Below are positions 16,992 through 25,244 of a DNA stretch of 34,700 nucleotides, piece by piece (the first letter of the stretch is position 1; each line of letters starts with the position of its first letter). The DNA comes from Chloroflexota bacterium (GTDB lineage Bacteria; Chloroflexota; Anaerolineae; Aggregatilineales; Phototrophicaceae): NCBI GenBank assembly GCA_009840575.1, contig VXNO01000004.1, positions 1-34,700 on the forward strand, read 5' to 3'. The notes under the pieces were generated by a model. That model was given only the letters and a program-made list of their open reading frames with translations, was not told the origin of the DNA and did no database searches. The translations under genes were made by a program, and so were the position numbers.

Positions 16992-17825
16992 ATGCCAAAA
17001 GTAGCCTATCAAGGCATTCCTGGCGCAAATTCCGAAATCGCTGTTCACCAGCATTTTGGCGATGCCGCGCAGCCCGTCCCCTGCCAGGACTTAAACCATC
17101 TCTTTAACGCGCTGCAAAATGGCACGGTCGAATACAGCCTGCTGCCGGTAGAAAATGCGCTGGCTGGTTCGGTGGCTGGCGCTTACGAGATGCTGCTCGA
17201 CCATGATGTGCGCATCCAGGCGGAGGTGATCCTGCATGTGCGCCACAACCTGCTGGCAAGCCCCGGCGCGACCATGCAAGACATCCAACAAGTGCGCAGC
17301 CACCCGCAGGCGCTGATGCAATGCAAACGTTTCCTGGAGCGCAACAATTTTGAGCCTTTCGGCTGGTACGATACGGCTGGCGCGGCGCAAGACCTGGCGA
17401 AGTCGCCCGAGCCGGGCGTCGCGGCCATTGCGTCGCGGCTGGCAGGGGAACTGTACAAGCTAGATGTGCTGGCGCAGGAAATCGAAGATGCGCCATTTAA
17501 TTATACCCGCTTCTTGCTCCTGGGGCATGGCGACCCGCCACCCGGCGAATACAACAAAACATCAATCATCTTCGCCACCCGCAACCGACCGGCCGCGCTC
17601 TATGAATGCCTGGGCGAATTCGCCCAGCGCGATTTGAACCTGACCAAGATTGAATCCAGACCGCGCCGCAACCGCCCTTGGGAGCCGCTGTTTTACCTGG
17701 ATTTTGAAGGGCATTGGCAAGAGCAGCGCTGCCAGGAATTGTTAATGCAGTTGCTGCAGTTGACCTCGTTTTTGAAGTTGCTGGGATCGTATCCGGCGGT
17801 GCGCTCGGGCACAGTCGGCATGTAA
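16992..17825 (+). CDS. pheA: Prephenate dehydratase (with ACT domain)
   Basis: This 277-residue monofunctional enzyme converts prephenate to phenylpyruvate in phenylalanine synthesis. The catalytic domain (1-180) shows VAYQGIPGANSE, VEYSLLPVENALAGSV, SHPQALMQC and the TRF motif in NYTRFLLLG. The ACT domain (about 190-275) shows the ESRP motif in LTKIESRPRRN, which binds phenylalanine for feedback inhibition in this family. There is no fused chorismate mutase. asd follows after 15 bases, so the two amino-acid genes are likely co-transcribed. Confidence 0.95.
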   Translation: MPKVAYQGIPGANSEIAVHQHFGDAAQPVPCQDLNHLFNALQNGTVEYSLLPVENALAGSVAGAYEMLLDHDVRIQAEVILHVRHNLLASPGATMQDIQQVRSHPQALMQCKRFLERNNFEPFGWYDTAGAAQDLAKSPEPGVAAIASRLAGELYKLDVLAQEIEDAPFNYTRFLLLGHGDPPPGEYNKTSIIFATRNRPAALYECLGEFAQRDLNLTKIESRPRRNRPWEPLFYLDFEGHWQEQRCQELLMQLLQLTSFLKLLGSYPAVRSGTVGM

Positions 17826-17840
17826 GGCAGGTGCGGGACG

Positions 17841-18923
17841 ATGCAAAAACTTGATGTGGCGATACTGGGCGCGACCGGAGCAGTAGGGCAGCGATTCATC
17901 CAACTGCTGAAAGACCATCCTTGGTTCCAGGTGCGCGAAGTCGTTGGTTCATCGCGCAGCGCGGGTCGCCGCTATGCCGATGCGGCGCATTGGGTGCTGA
18001 ATGGCAACCCGCCTGCCTGTGTCGGCTCGCTGGTCGTCAAGGCATTGGACGAGCCGCTACATTCGCCGCTGGTTTTCTCGGCTTTGCCAAAAGCAGCGGC
18101 AATCCAGCGCGAACTCGACTTGGCGGCGGCGGGGCATGTAGTTTGCACTAACGCCTCCGCCAATCGTATGCTGCCCGATGTGCCCCTGCTGCTGCCCGAA
18201 GTCAATGCCGAGCACACCGGCTTGATCGGACTGCAACGCCGGCAGCGCGGCTGGACAACTGGCGCATTGATCGCCAATTCCAATTGCACGGTGATGCCGG
18301 TCGTCATGGCGCTGAAGCCACTGAAAAAATACGGCATCCGCCGCCTGCACCTGGTCAGCGAGCAAGCCATCAGCGGCGCGGGCTACCCGGGCGTTTCCTC
18401 CATGGACATCATTGACAATGTCATCCCCTGGGTGCCTAGCGATGAAGACAAGATGGAAACCGAATCGCGCAAAATGCTAGGCGAGTTTATAGGAGCTGGC
18501 ATCGCTGAGCTGGATATGGTAGTCAGCGCGACTTGCACGCGCGTGCCGGTGGTGGACGCGCACCTGGTCAATATCTCGGTCGAGCTGGAGCGGCAGCCGA
18601 CCATTGCCGATATCATTGACGATTGGGAAACCTGGCAAGCTCCCCCGCCCGTGCCAGAGCTACCCAGCGCGCCGCGCTTCCCGCTGCAATACCTGAGGCA
18701 GATCGACCGCCCACAACCGCGCCGCGACCGCGATGCCGGCCAGGGCATGACCACCAGCATCGGAAGACTGCGCGAATGCCCCATCCTGGGCTACAAGTTC
18801 GCCTCGCTATCGCACAACACGATCCGCGGGGCGGCTGGCTGCAGCATCCTCAATGCCGAGCTGCTGGTGGCGCAGGGTTATATCGAGCCGTTTCGCCTGG
18901 CGGAGGCAGCGCTGGCTGTCTAG
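17841..18923 (+). CDS. asd: Aspartate-semialdehyde dehydrogenase, archaeal/fungal type
   Basis: This 360-residue enzyme reduces aspartyl phosphate to aspartate semialdehyde, the branch point to lysine/diaminopimelate, threonine and methionine. It shows the NADP motif ILGATGAVGQRF, FSALPKAAA, the catalytic Cys in NSNCTVMP, SGAGYPGVSSMDIIDNVIPW and SATCTRVPV. The pattern fits the archaeal-type ASADH family rather than the E. coli type. An AGGTGCGGGACG stretch precedes the ATG. It is the second gene after pheA. Confidence 0.93.
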   Translation: MQKLDVAILGATGAVGQRFIQLLKDHPWFQVREVVGSSRSAGRRYADAAHWVLNGNPPACVGSLVVKALDEPLHSPLVFSALPKAAAIQRELDLAAAGHVVCTNASANRMLPDVPLLLPEVNAEHTGLIGLQRRQRGWTTGALIANSNCTVMPVVMALKPLKKYGIRRLHLVSEQAISGAGYPGVSSMDIIDNVIPWVPSDEDKMETESRKMLGEFIGAGIAELDMVVSATCTRVPVVDAHLVNISVELERQPTIADIIDDWETWQAPPPVPELPSAPRFPLQYLRQIDRPQPRRDRDAGQGMTTSIGRLRECPILGYKFASLSHNTIRGAAGCSILNAELLVAQGYIEPFRLAEAALAV

Positions 18924-18929
18924 CGAGCC

Positions 18930-19961
18930 TCAGTCATACTCGCCGCTGGAATAGACATACACGGCGGGGCCGGTATAATCGCCAGCCCGGTAGTCATACT
19001 CACTTTCCGACCACTGGAAGAGCCAATGCGCATCGGTGAGCGCCAGGTTGACACAGCCATGGCTGCGCCGATAACCAAAACCATCGTGCCAATACGCGCC
19101 ATGCAGCCCGATCTGGTCATCGTAATACATCGTCCAAGGCACATCTTGCAAGTAATAAAAGTCGGCTTGGTCATAAGCGCCGCTCATCAAAGTCCGGGTG
19201 AAGCGCACATAGACATGAAAGAGCCCCTCGTTGGTGGGCCAATCCTCCAGGCCCGAAGACACCAAGGTGGCGAAGACGGGCTTTTCGCCTTCGTAGGCGA
19301 TCGCCACCTGTTCATACAAATCGACGCTGATCCATTTGTGCGTATCGACTTCCGCCGGGCGCGCAGCCGGCAAGATCTTCGCCACTTTGAACTGATGCAC
19401 CCACTGGTCCTGCCCAATCTGATACCAATCGTAGCCATCGACCCGCACGGTGGCATAGATATAGACGCGGCTGTAGCGATACAAGAAGCGATTGTCCGCC
19501 GCTTCGGGTCCACCGGGCGTCTTTGAGCCGCGCAGATGTGTCAATGTCCAGGCGACGGTGAAAGGCAGGTTGCCATCCGGCGGCAGCAATGCGCCAGCGA
19601 ATCGCGACGGACGATAGCTCTCGCCCAGGCTGTCTGCGCGCACCCATTGCTCATCGCCGATCTTCACCCACTGTCCGTGTTCTTCCTGCGCCGTTACAAA
19701 GGTATAGCCCTCGCCATAGCTTTCGGGTTGGGGACTGTCGGGCGCGCTGTAGATGGCGAGCGGGCCCGTGACAGGACGGTAATCGCGGTCGCCCAGCAGC
19801 GCATCGTCAACCGGCAGCGAGCGCACATTGGGGTAGCGGTGGGCGGCGATGGTACTGTCGGGGGCGCCACAGCCATTGGGCAGGCAAGTCGTCTGCGCGG
19901 CAGCCGCCTGGCTCGCCAACAGCAGTATTGTCACTGAGACAAGAACAATGATCACGCGCAT
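18930..19961 (-). CDS. Secreted L,D-transpeptidase (YkuD domain)
   Basis: This 343-residue protein has an N-terminal signal peptide (MRVIIVLVSVTILLLASQAAAA) and a beta-rich middle region with two SH3-like stretches (WVKIGDEQWVRADSLG and WYQIGQDQWVHQFKV). The C-terminal YkuD catalytic domain has LHGAYWHDGFGYRRSHGCVNL, with His287, His301 and nucleophile Cys303. It would form 3-3 or related cross-links in peptidoglycan, or attach partners to it, outside the membrane. The ATG has GAGGTGAG upstream. It ends six bases from asd, convergent. Confidence 0.9.
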   Translation of the reverse strand: MRVIIVLVSVTILLLASQAAAAQTTCLPNGCGAPDSTIAAHRYPNVRSLPVDDALLGDRDYRPVTGPLAIYSAPDSPQPESYGEGYTFVTAQEEHGQWVKIGDEQWVRADSLGESYRPSRFAGALLPPDGNLPFTVAWTLTHLRGSKTPGGPEAADNRFLYRYSRVYIYATVRVDGYDWYQIGQDQWVHQFKVAKILPAARPAEVDTHKWISVDLYEQVAIAYEGEKPVFATLVSSGLEDWPTNEGLFHVYVRFTRTLMSGAYDQADFYYLQDVPWTMYYDDQIGLHGAYWHDGFGYRRSHGCVNLALTDAHWLFQWSESEYDYRAGDYTGPAVYVYSSGEYD

Positions 19962-19992
19962 AGACTCACCTCGGGCAAATCATTCTGCTGAC

Positions 19993-19998
19993 ATTATA
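19993..19998 (-). promoter_or_regulatory. Candidate -10 box for the L,D-transpeptidase gene
   Basis: A perfect TATAAT on the reverse strand, with a leader of about 25 bases before ATG 19961. No good -35 box lies 16-18 bases upstream. The box lies just downstream of the TnpB remnant. Confidence 0.4.
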
Positions 19999-20035
19999 GG
20001 CTTCTTGACGCAAATTATGGGAATTATATCGCAAA

Positions 20036-20280
20036 CTAAACGATACATTGCGCCATCAACAGGATTGCGGTCGAACCCGTCTTATTATCCCTCTGGCAGC
20101 AGGCCATTCTAGCCCGCTTTATATTTCTAGCCGCATGCGGTCTCTATCCATCTCAAGACCACAGTCGCCACATTTGAATACCCTCTCTCTCAGCGGCATA
20201 TCCTGCCGATGCCCGCCCTTTGAACATACCTTGCTGGTCGGCTCAAAACGGTCTATGTAGACCCCTTGCTTGCCCGGCTT
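20036..20280 (-). pseudogene. Remnant of a TnpB/OrfB (IS200/IS605-IS1341 type) transposon protein, C-terminal zinc-ribbon tail only
   Basis: Read on the reverse strand from about 20280, the frame gives GKQGVYIDRFEPTSKVCS, then PLRERVFKCGDCGLEMDRDR. This is the C-terminal RuvC/zinc-ribbon end of TnpB proteins (typical form: DRFEPSSKxCSxCG...CxxCG...DRDxNAAxNI). Two lesions are visible: the first CxxC is CSKG (second Cys lost), and one base is missing at about 20136/20137. Restoring one A there turns RMRLEI-stop (stop 20119-20121) into RNAARNIKRARMACC, running to a stop at 20036-20038. Everything upstream of about 20280 is gone. No transposon end or TnpA was identified. It fills most of the 379-base gap between the L,D-transpeptidase and glucokinase genes. 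Confidence 0.85.
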
Positions 20281-20306
20281 GCGAGCTATCCGCTCTGTGC
20301 TACACT
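20279..20306 (+). promoter_or_regulatory. Candidate promoter for the polyphosphate glucokinase gene
   Basis: TTGCGA (20279-20284), a 16-base spacer and TACACT (20301-20306), with TGC just before the -10 box (extended -10). The start near 20313 gives a 28-base leader with GAAAGG (20327-20332) before ATG 20341. The -35 box sits exactly at the upstream break of the TnpB remnant. Confidence 0.5.
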
Positions 20307-20340
20307 TGCTTCGGATGGTCGGGGACGAAAGGCGCGTACC

Positions 20341-21078
20341 ATGAAGATGCTGGGAATTGATATCGGCGGCTCAGGCATCAAGGGCGCGATAGTCGATACG
20401 AAAAAAGGCGACTTTGTCGGCGAGCGCCTGCGCATCCCCACGCCACAGCCCTCCAGTCCCAAAGCAGTCGCCAAAGTTGTCGCGCAGCTATCCCGACATT
20501 TTGACTGGGGCGCGTCGATTGGCTGTACCTTCCCCGCGGTCGTCAAGCGCGGCATCACGCTGTCCGCCGCCAATGTAGACAATCGCTGGATTGGCACTGA
20601 TGCGGCGGCGCTGCTCGGCAAACACACCGGCAATCCCGTGCTGATTCTGAATGACGCCGATGCGGCTGGAATCGCCGAGATGCGCTTTGGGGCGGGCAAA
20701 GGCGTAGAGGGCTTGGTTGTCATCTTGACGCTGGGCACCGGCATCGGCAGCTCGCTGTTTATGAATGGCGAACTCGTGCCTAATACGGAGTTTGGGCACC
20801 TCATCATCCGCGGCAAAGATGCCGAAGCGCGCGCATCCGACCGCGCCCGCGAAGAAAAAGGCTTGTCCTGGCAGCAATGGGGCAAACGGCTCTCGGAATA
20901 CCTGCAATACCTGGAAGCGCTAATCACGCCTGATTTGTATATCATCGGCGGCGGCGTCAGCAAGCGCTATAGGAAATTCTTCCCGCATATCCAATGCGCG
21001 ACACCGATCGTGCCCGCCAGGCTGCGCAACCGGGCTGGCATCGTCGGAGCAGCCATCGCCGCAGCCGAACTGCTCTAA
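20341..21078 (+). CDS. ppgK: ROK-family polyphosphate glucokinase
   Basis: This 245-residue cytoplasmic kinase would phosphorylate glucose with polyphosphate (or ATP). The phosphate loop GIDIGGSGIKGAIVD (5-19) and the RIPTPQPSSPKAV segment (31-43) match the PpgK subgroup of ROK proteins. LNDADAAGIAEMRFG holds the catalytic Asp, TLGTGIGSS the second phosphate loop, and NTEFGHL the glucose-binding Glu/His; the zinc-binding CxCGxxGC of other ROK kinases is absent, as in PpgK. Start is ATG 20341, with GAAAGG eight bases upstream. The polyphosphate preference is inferred from subgroup motifs. Confidence 0.88.
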   Translation: MKMLGIDIGGSGIKGAIVDTKKGDFVGERLRIPTPQPSSPKAVAKVVAQLSRHFDWGASIGCTFPAVVKRGITLSAANVDNRWIGTDAAALLGKHTGNPVLILNDADAAGIAEMRFGAGKGVEGLVVILTLGTGIGSSLFMNGELVPNTEFGHLIIRGKDAEARASDRAREEKGLSWQQWGKRLSEYLQYLEALITPDLYIIGGGVSKRYRKFFPHIQCATPIVPARLRNRAGIVGAAIAAAELL

Positions 21079-21080
21079 GG

Positions 21081-21584
21081 CTATTTGTCTTCCTGCGACT
21101 GGAAGACGCCCCATTGGCGGTTGTGATAGAGCAACGGCAGCTTGTCATCCGTCCAGCCGCCTTCGACCACCTTGCCCAGGATCATCGAGTTCTCGCCGAC
21201 ATCAATGCGCTGCTGCAACTCGCAGGAGAGCCACGCCATCGATTCGTCGATAATGGGATCGCCCAGCGCGCTGGTTTCGCAGTCCAAGCCCTCGAAGCGG
21301 TTCTCGCGCAGGTGGTCGTAATAGCCGGCGAAACGCTTGCCCAGCTCAAGTTGCTGGTCGGACAAGATGCTGATGGCGAAGTGTTTTTCGCGCCGGATGT
21401 AAGCGGCGATATCCAGCCGATTGGCGATGTTCAGCACGATGAACGGCGGCTGCATGCTCACGCTGGCGAAGGAATTGACTGTAATTGCCTGCCAGTCCCC
21501 CCGCGAAGCCACACTGACCACCGTGATGCCCGCCGTCCAGCAAGCAAGGATATTCTTGAAACTCTGACCATCAACCTGGCTCAT
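21081..21584 (-). CDS. Flavin-reductase-like (FMN-binding split-barrel) domain protein
   Basis: This 167-residue protein has the flavin reductase like-domain pattern: TAGITVVSVASRGDWQAITVNSFASVSMQPPFIVLNIA near the N-terminus, HFAISILSDQQLELGKRFAG in the middle, and AWLSCELQQRIDVGENSMILGKVV near the end. Members reduce FMN/FAD with NAD(P)H, often for a two-component monooxygenase, but no partner gene is adjacent. The ATG at 21584 is chosen because AAGGGGG lies just upstream; a TTG at 21602 is in frame. It ends two bases from ppgK, convergent. Confidence 0.85.
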   Translation of the reverse strand: MSQVDGQSFKNILACWTAGITVVSVASRGDWQAITVNSFASVSMQPPFIVLNIANRLDIAAYIRREKHFAISILSDQQLELGKRFAGYYDHLRENRFEGLDCETSALGDPIIDESMAWLSCELQQRIDVGENSMILGKVVEGGWTDDKLPLLYHNRQWGVFQSQEDK

Positions 21585-21607
21585 AGCGCCCCCTTGTTTC
21601 ATGCTGT

Positions 21608-21636
21608 ATTGTACAAGCCAGCCAGCAAAATGCCAG
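21608..21636 (-). promoter_or_regulatory. Candidate promoter for the flavin-reductase-like gene
   Basis: On the reverse strand CTGGCA (21636-21631), a 17-base spacer and TACAAT (21613-21608). The predicted start near 21601 gives a short leader of about 17 bases that still holds the Shine-Dalgarno. Confidence 0.45.
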
Positions 21637-21707
21637 CCTGCCCACTATGCCCGGCGGCTTGGCTGTGGTTTAATCTCTCCCTAGAAACCTAACAGGGCCG
21701 CGTGCCG

Positions 21708-22049
21708 ATGTCATCAGATTTGCCCGTCTTCCGCAGGGTCAAGCGCAGCTATGCTGCCAGCATCGCCAATTCGGTGCTGTCGAGCCCGCGCGGCGCGGCT
21801 TTGCTACGGCTGATTGAATACGAAGACCATCACTTCCGCGCGATCTTCGACCAAAGCTATTTTCAGTTGCAAGCGGGAAAATCCGCGCCCAGCAAGTCGC
21901 AGTGGAGCACGCTGAAGAAGAAGTTCAAGCGCCGCAACCGCTCAATCTTTGTCTTTCGCGCGCATGGCGAGCTGCCTCGCCAGCAAGTTCCCCACGCGCA
22001 CCGGGGGCGAACCTGCCTCTTCGTGGATTTTGGCTTTATGCTGGATTGA
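21708..22049 (+). CDS. Hypothetical protein, small and basic, family not recognised
   Basis: This 113-residue protein has no signal peptide and no membrane segment. Its middle is strongly basic (STLKKKFKRRNRSIFVFR) and suggests nucleic-acid or membrane-surface contact, though no known fold is recognised. The end is hydrophobic and aromatic (CLFVDFGFMLD). The start is ATG 21708 or GTG 21702; AGGG lies 10 and 4 bases upstream, respectively. Codon use looks like its neighbours, and the frame lies alone between two leftward genes, ending 12 bases before the response regulator. It is probably real, but not certain. Confidence 0.55.
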   Translation: MSSDLPVFRRVKRSYAASIANSVLSSPRGAALLRLIEYEDHHFRAIFDQSYFQLQAGKSAPSKSQWSTLKKKFKRRNRSIFVFRAHGELPRQQVPHAHRGRTCLFVDFGFMLD

Positions 22050-22061
22050 GCGCGCCGCTGC

Positions 22062-22787
22062 CTACTTGCGAAAATCTACGAAGCGATAGCCAACGCCGCG
22101 CTCGGTGATGATGTATTGCGGGTTGGAGGGGTCGGCTTCGATCTTCTCGCGCAGGTAATTCACATACAGGCGCACATAATGCGCTTCATCGCGGTATTCA
22201 TAACCCCAGACCTTCTGCAGAATCTGGTCATGCGGCACAGTCCAGCCGGCGTTGCGAACCAGGTGGTAGAGCAGGCGGTATTCGGTCGGACGCAGCTTGA
22301 TAGGCTCGCCAGCCACGATGACCTCACGGCGGTTGAAATCGATGCTGAGCCGGTCATCGATGCGCAAGATGGCTTGGTCAGTGGTCGGCTTCTCGAGCCG
22401 GCGGAAGATGGCTTTGATGCGGCTGGTCAGCTCGCGGGTACCAAAGGGCTTGGTGATGTAGTCATCCGCGCCCAGCTCCAGCCCGGTTACCTTGTCGCTT
22501 TCTTCGCCTTTTGCCGTCAGCATAATGACGGGGATATCGCTGAACTCGCGCAGCATGCGCAGGGTCTCGAAGCCGTCCAGCTCGGGCATCATCACATCCA
22601 GCAGTACGAGGTCGGGCAGTTGCGTGCGGATGACCTCCAGCGCTTCCACGCCGTTGCGCGCCTCGAGGACTTGATGGCTCTCCAGCTCCAGGTTCATGCG
22701 GATAAAGCCGATCATCCGCGGTTCGTCGTCCACGACCAGGATGCGTTTGCCTTTGCGCTGCCCATCAAGTTGTCGGCTCTTCAGCAT
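22062..22787 (-). CDS. OmpR/PhoB-family DNA-binding response regulator
   Basis: This 241-residue transcription regulator has a receiver domain (13-125) with the acidic pair D20/D21, the phosphorylation site D64 in [16 protein letters not shown]91 and K113 ([11 protein letters not shown]). A winged-helix DNA-binding domain follows (about 140-240), with [17 protein letters not shown] and [18 protein letters not shown], ending [11 protein letters not shown]. It starts 22 bases after the PP2C gene with GAGAGG upstream, so it is co-expressed with that phosphatase. No histidine kinase gene is nearby; the cognate kinase lies elsewhere or another input is used. Confidence 0.95.
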   Translation of the reverse strand: MLKSRQLDGQRKGKRILVVDDEPRMIGFIRMNLELESHQVLEARNGVEALEVIRTQLPDLVLLDVMMPELDGFETLRMLREFSDIPVIMLTAKGEESDKVTGLELGADDYITKPFGTRELTSRIKAIFRRLEKPTTDQAILRIDDRLSIDFNRREVIVAGEPIKLRPTEYRLLYHLVRNAGWTVPHDQILQKVWGYEYRDEAHYVRLYVNYLREKIEADPSNPQYIITERGVGYRFVDFRK

Positions 22788-22809
22788 GTTTGACCTCTCT
22801 TGCTTTGCT

Positions 22810-23931
22810 TCAGTCTTGGCTTGGCGCGTCGGGCAGCTTCATAACGATGACGGAGATATTGTCAATGCCGCCACCTTCATTCGCCAGTTGCACAAGCCGG
22901 TCGCAGGCTTCTTGTGGCGTCCGGGCGGTTCGGGCGACTTTGCCGATGGTGTCATCATCTACCATATCCCACAAGCCATCTGTGCAGATGACGATGCGCG
23001 CGCCGGGCGGCAAAGTGCGAATCATGCGCTCGACCTTGAGCTCTTCATTCTGCCCGATGGCGCGGTAGAGTACATTCTTCTGAGGGTAATTCGCGGCTTG
23101 TTCGGGCGTCAGCTCCTGCATTTGCAGCAAGCGCTGCACCAGCGTGTGGTCGGTTGTCAGCTGCTCAATGATATCGCCTTGCACCAGGTAGGCGCGGCTA
23201 TCGCCCACATGCGCCACATAAGCCAGGTTGCCAACGATCGCTACTGCCGATAATGTCGTGCCACCGCCGGGCACTTGCTGCACGACCGCCCGGTTGGCGC
23301 TCTCAGCTGCCGATACCAGCGCATCCAGGATGGTGGGGCTACTGTTGGCGTCGAAATTGCGCAGCATGGGCGTATACACCCGCTCCAGCATTTCGGCGGC
23401 AAGGGTTTGCACCGCGATGCCCGCCGCGCGCTCGCCATCCAGATGCCCGCCCATGCCATCGGCGACGACGAAAAAGCCAAAATCCGGTCTCTCGTCCACC
23501 GTGATGGAATGCCACTGCATGCCAAAACAGGCATCTTCGTTGTTGGAGCGCAGCCGGCCCACATGGCTGGCGATGCCATAAGTCAGCGGCTGCTGCTGGA
23601 CGTTGCGCTTTGGCTGCAAGTTGAGCGAGGGCTCGGTGATTGGCGGCTCTGGCACGGTGCGGCGTGGCGCGGGCTGAGAAGGCGGTTTGGGGTTTTCTGG
23701 CAAGGGTTTCGGGGGTTGCGGCGCGGGCTGGGCGTCGATTTCATTTGCCGGCGCTGGCGGTGGGCTGCTTTCATCCGCGTGTTCTTCAGCAGGCGCGTCT
23801 GGTTCGGCTTCGCTATCGATCGGTCGGATTGGCTGGTCGCGGCCGGGCGTAACATGCGATGCGCGCTGCAGCCTGGGGTCGCCCTCAGCTTGCTCGCCTT
23901 GCCACCCAAACAGACGTCGAATGAACCTCAT
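22810..23931 (-). CDS. PP2C-type serine/threonine phosphatase with N-terminal anchor and Pro-rich linker
   Basis: The 373-residue protein begins with a basic amphipathic stretch ([14 protein letters not shown]). A disordered Pro/Glu/Ala-rich region fills residues 20-115. The PP2C (PPM) catalytic domain follows: RLRSNNED (127-133), [16 protein letters not shown] (155-170), [29 protein letters not shown] and [11 protein letters not shown], the metal-binding Asp residues being intact. It should remove phosphate from Ser/Thr targets. ATG 23931 is chosen over a TTG at 23958. It leads a two-gene operon with the response regulator. The first helix may attach to the membrane surface; that is inference. 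Confidence 0.92.
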   Translation of the reverse strand: MRFIRRLFGWQGEQAEGDPRLQRASHVTPGRDQPIRPIDSEAEPDAPAEEHADESSPPPAPANEIDAQPAPQPPKPLPENPKPPSQPAPRRTVPEPPITEPSLNLQPKRNVQQQPLTYGIASHVGRLRSNNEDACFGMQWHSITVDERPDFGFFVVADGMGGHLDGERAAGIAVQTLAAEMLERVYTPMLRNFDANSSPTILDALVSAAESANRAVVQQVPGGGTTLSAVAIVGNLAYVAHVGDSRAYLVQGDIIEQLTTDHTLVQRLLQMQELTPEQAANYPQKNVLYRAIGQNEELKVERMIRTLPPGARIVICTDGLWDMVDDDTIGKVARTARTPQEACDRLVQLANEGGGIDNISVIVMKLPDAPSQD

Positions 23932-23987
23932 GCCAGCCCGTCCAAAATGACGAATCAAAATACCGCCACGGTTCAGCAGCTTGCATA

Positions 23988-24016
23988 ATTATATTTTACC
24001 AATCACAATGGCGCAA
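23988..24016 (-). promoter_or_regulatory. Candidate promoter for the PP2C-response regulator operon
   Basis: The reverse strand reads TTGCGC (24016-24011), a 17-base spacer and a perfect TATAAT (23993-23988), with a start near 23981 and a leader of about 50 bases. The region is A/T-rich against its surroundings. Confidence 0.55.
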
Positions 24017-24038
24017 TCATTGCCTTTCGCGACAATCC

Positions 24039-25244
24039 ATGCCAAGTCCGCTATCTATCTACATCCATATCCCTTTCTGCAAGGCGCTTTGCAGCTATTG
24101 CGCTTTTAACACCTATATCGACCTGGCGCATCTCATGCCCGCGTATGCGCGCGCCATCTGCGCTGAGCTGGCTTATGTCGCTGACGGCTGCCCAGCGCGA
24201 CCCGTGCATAGCATCTATTTTGGCGGCGGCACGCCATCACTGCTCACTCTCGCGCAATTCGCGCAAATCCTGCGCCAGCTAGGGGCTTCATTTGCGCTGA
24301 CGGACGACTGTGAAATCTCGCTGGAAGCCAATCCCGATGACTTGTCGGTCAGCTACTTGAGCGAATTGCGCGCGCTGGGATTTAACCGCATCAGCATCGG
24401 CATGCAATCCGCCAACCCGCGCCTGTTGACCCTGTTTGAACGGCAGCATGACCTCCAGGCAGTGGGCGACGCTGTTCGCAGCGCCCGCTCGGCTCGCTTC
24501 GACAATGTGAACCTGGATGTCATTTTCGGCTCGCCATACGAATCGCTGGCGGACTGGCAAGGCACAATCGGCGCGGCAGTCGACTTCGCGCCTGAGCATA
24601 TTTCCATGTACGGGCTGGAGCTCAAGGGCGGGACATCGCTGCGGACGCAAGTCGACGCGGGGGTGTTGCCACAGCCGGATGAAGACCTCTTCGCCGATAT
24701 GTATGAATACGCTGCGGGCTTTTTGGCGGGGCATGGCTATGGGCAATATGAAATCAGCAATTGGCGCCTGCCCGCCCGCGAATGCCGACACAACCTGCAA
24801 TACTGGCGCAACCTGGACTACATCGGCATCGGTGCCGGCGCGCACGGATTCGCCAACGGAATGCGTTATTCCACCATCACCGCGCCCGCCCGCTACATCG
24901 CCGCGCTGGAAAAAGCGCCAAAGCAGCGCCGCTTCCCCTTGACGCCGGCTGTCGCCAAGCATAGCGCTGTGTCGGCTGCCGATGACCTGTATGAGACCGT
25001 GATGATGAGCCTGCGGCTAACGCGGGAAGGTATCAGCCGGGCGCATTTTCAGGCGCGGTTTGGCGCGGATATTTGCGACATATTCCCGGCACCATGCCAA
25101 AAAATGGCGGGGCTGGGGCTGCTGCATATCGAAGCGGAGCGGGTGAGATTGAGCGATGCGGGCAGGCTGCTCAGCAATGCGGTCATCCGCGAGTTTGTGG
25201 AGGCGATCCCGCCGGCAGCAATTCCGCTCCTCGCAGCGAGTTAA
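24039..25244 (+). CDS. hemW: HemW-type radical SAM protein (coproporphyrinogen III oxidase-like)
   Basis: This 401-residue radical SAM protein starts [18 protein letters not shown], giving the 4Fe-4S motif CxxxCxxC (C14, C18, C21) of the HemN/HemW group. [30 protein letters not shown] and GIGAGAHGF also fit. HemW proteins are thought to act as heme chaperones rather than true HemN oxidases; the length and lack of the long HemN N-terminus favour HemW. No Shine-Dalgarno is evident. The last 62 bases overlap fni on the other strand. Confidence 0.9.
   Translation: MPSPLSIYIHIPFCKALCSYCAFNTYIDLAHLMPAYARAICAELAYVADGCPARPVHSIYFGGGTPSLLTLAQFAQILRQLGASFALTDDCEISLEANPDDLSVSYLSELRALGFNRISIGMQSANPRLLTLFERQHDLQAVGDAVRSARSARFDNVNLDVIFGSPYESLADWQGTIGAAVDFAPEHISMYGLELKGGTSLRTQVDAGVLPQPDEDLFADMYEYAAGFLAGHGYGQYEISNWRLPARECRHNLQYWRNLDYIGIGAGAHGFANGMRYSTITAPARYIAALEKAPKQRRFPLTPAVAKHSAVSAADDLYETVMMSLRLTREGISRAHFQARFGADICDIFPAPCQKMAGLGLLHIEAERVRLSDAGRLLSNAVIREFVEAIPPAAIPLLAAS

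Noticed and set aside
20048-20260. Rightward 70-residue open frame
   Set aside because: It runs antisense to the TnpB remnant, and its peptide is Ser/Leu-rich with no family features.
23275-23988. Rightward 237-residue open frame opposite the PP2C gene
   Set aside because: High G+C shadow frame; its peptide is low-complexity, while the reverse strand has all PP2C motifs.
24288-24962. Leftward 224-residue open frame opposite hemW
   Set aside because: Antisense shadow of the radical SAM gene; no recognisable motif.
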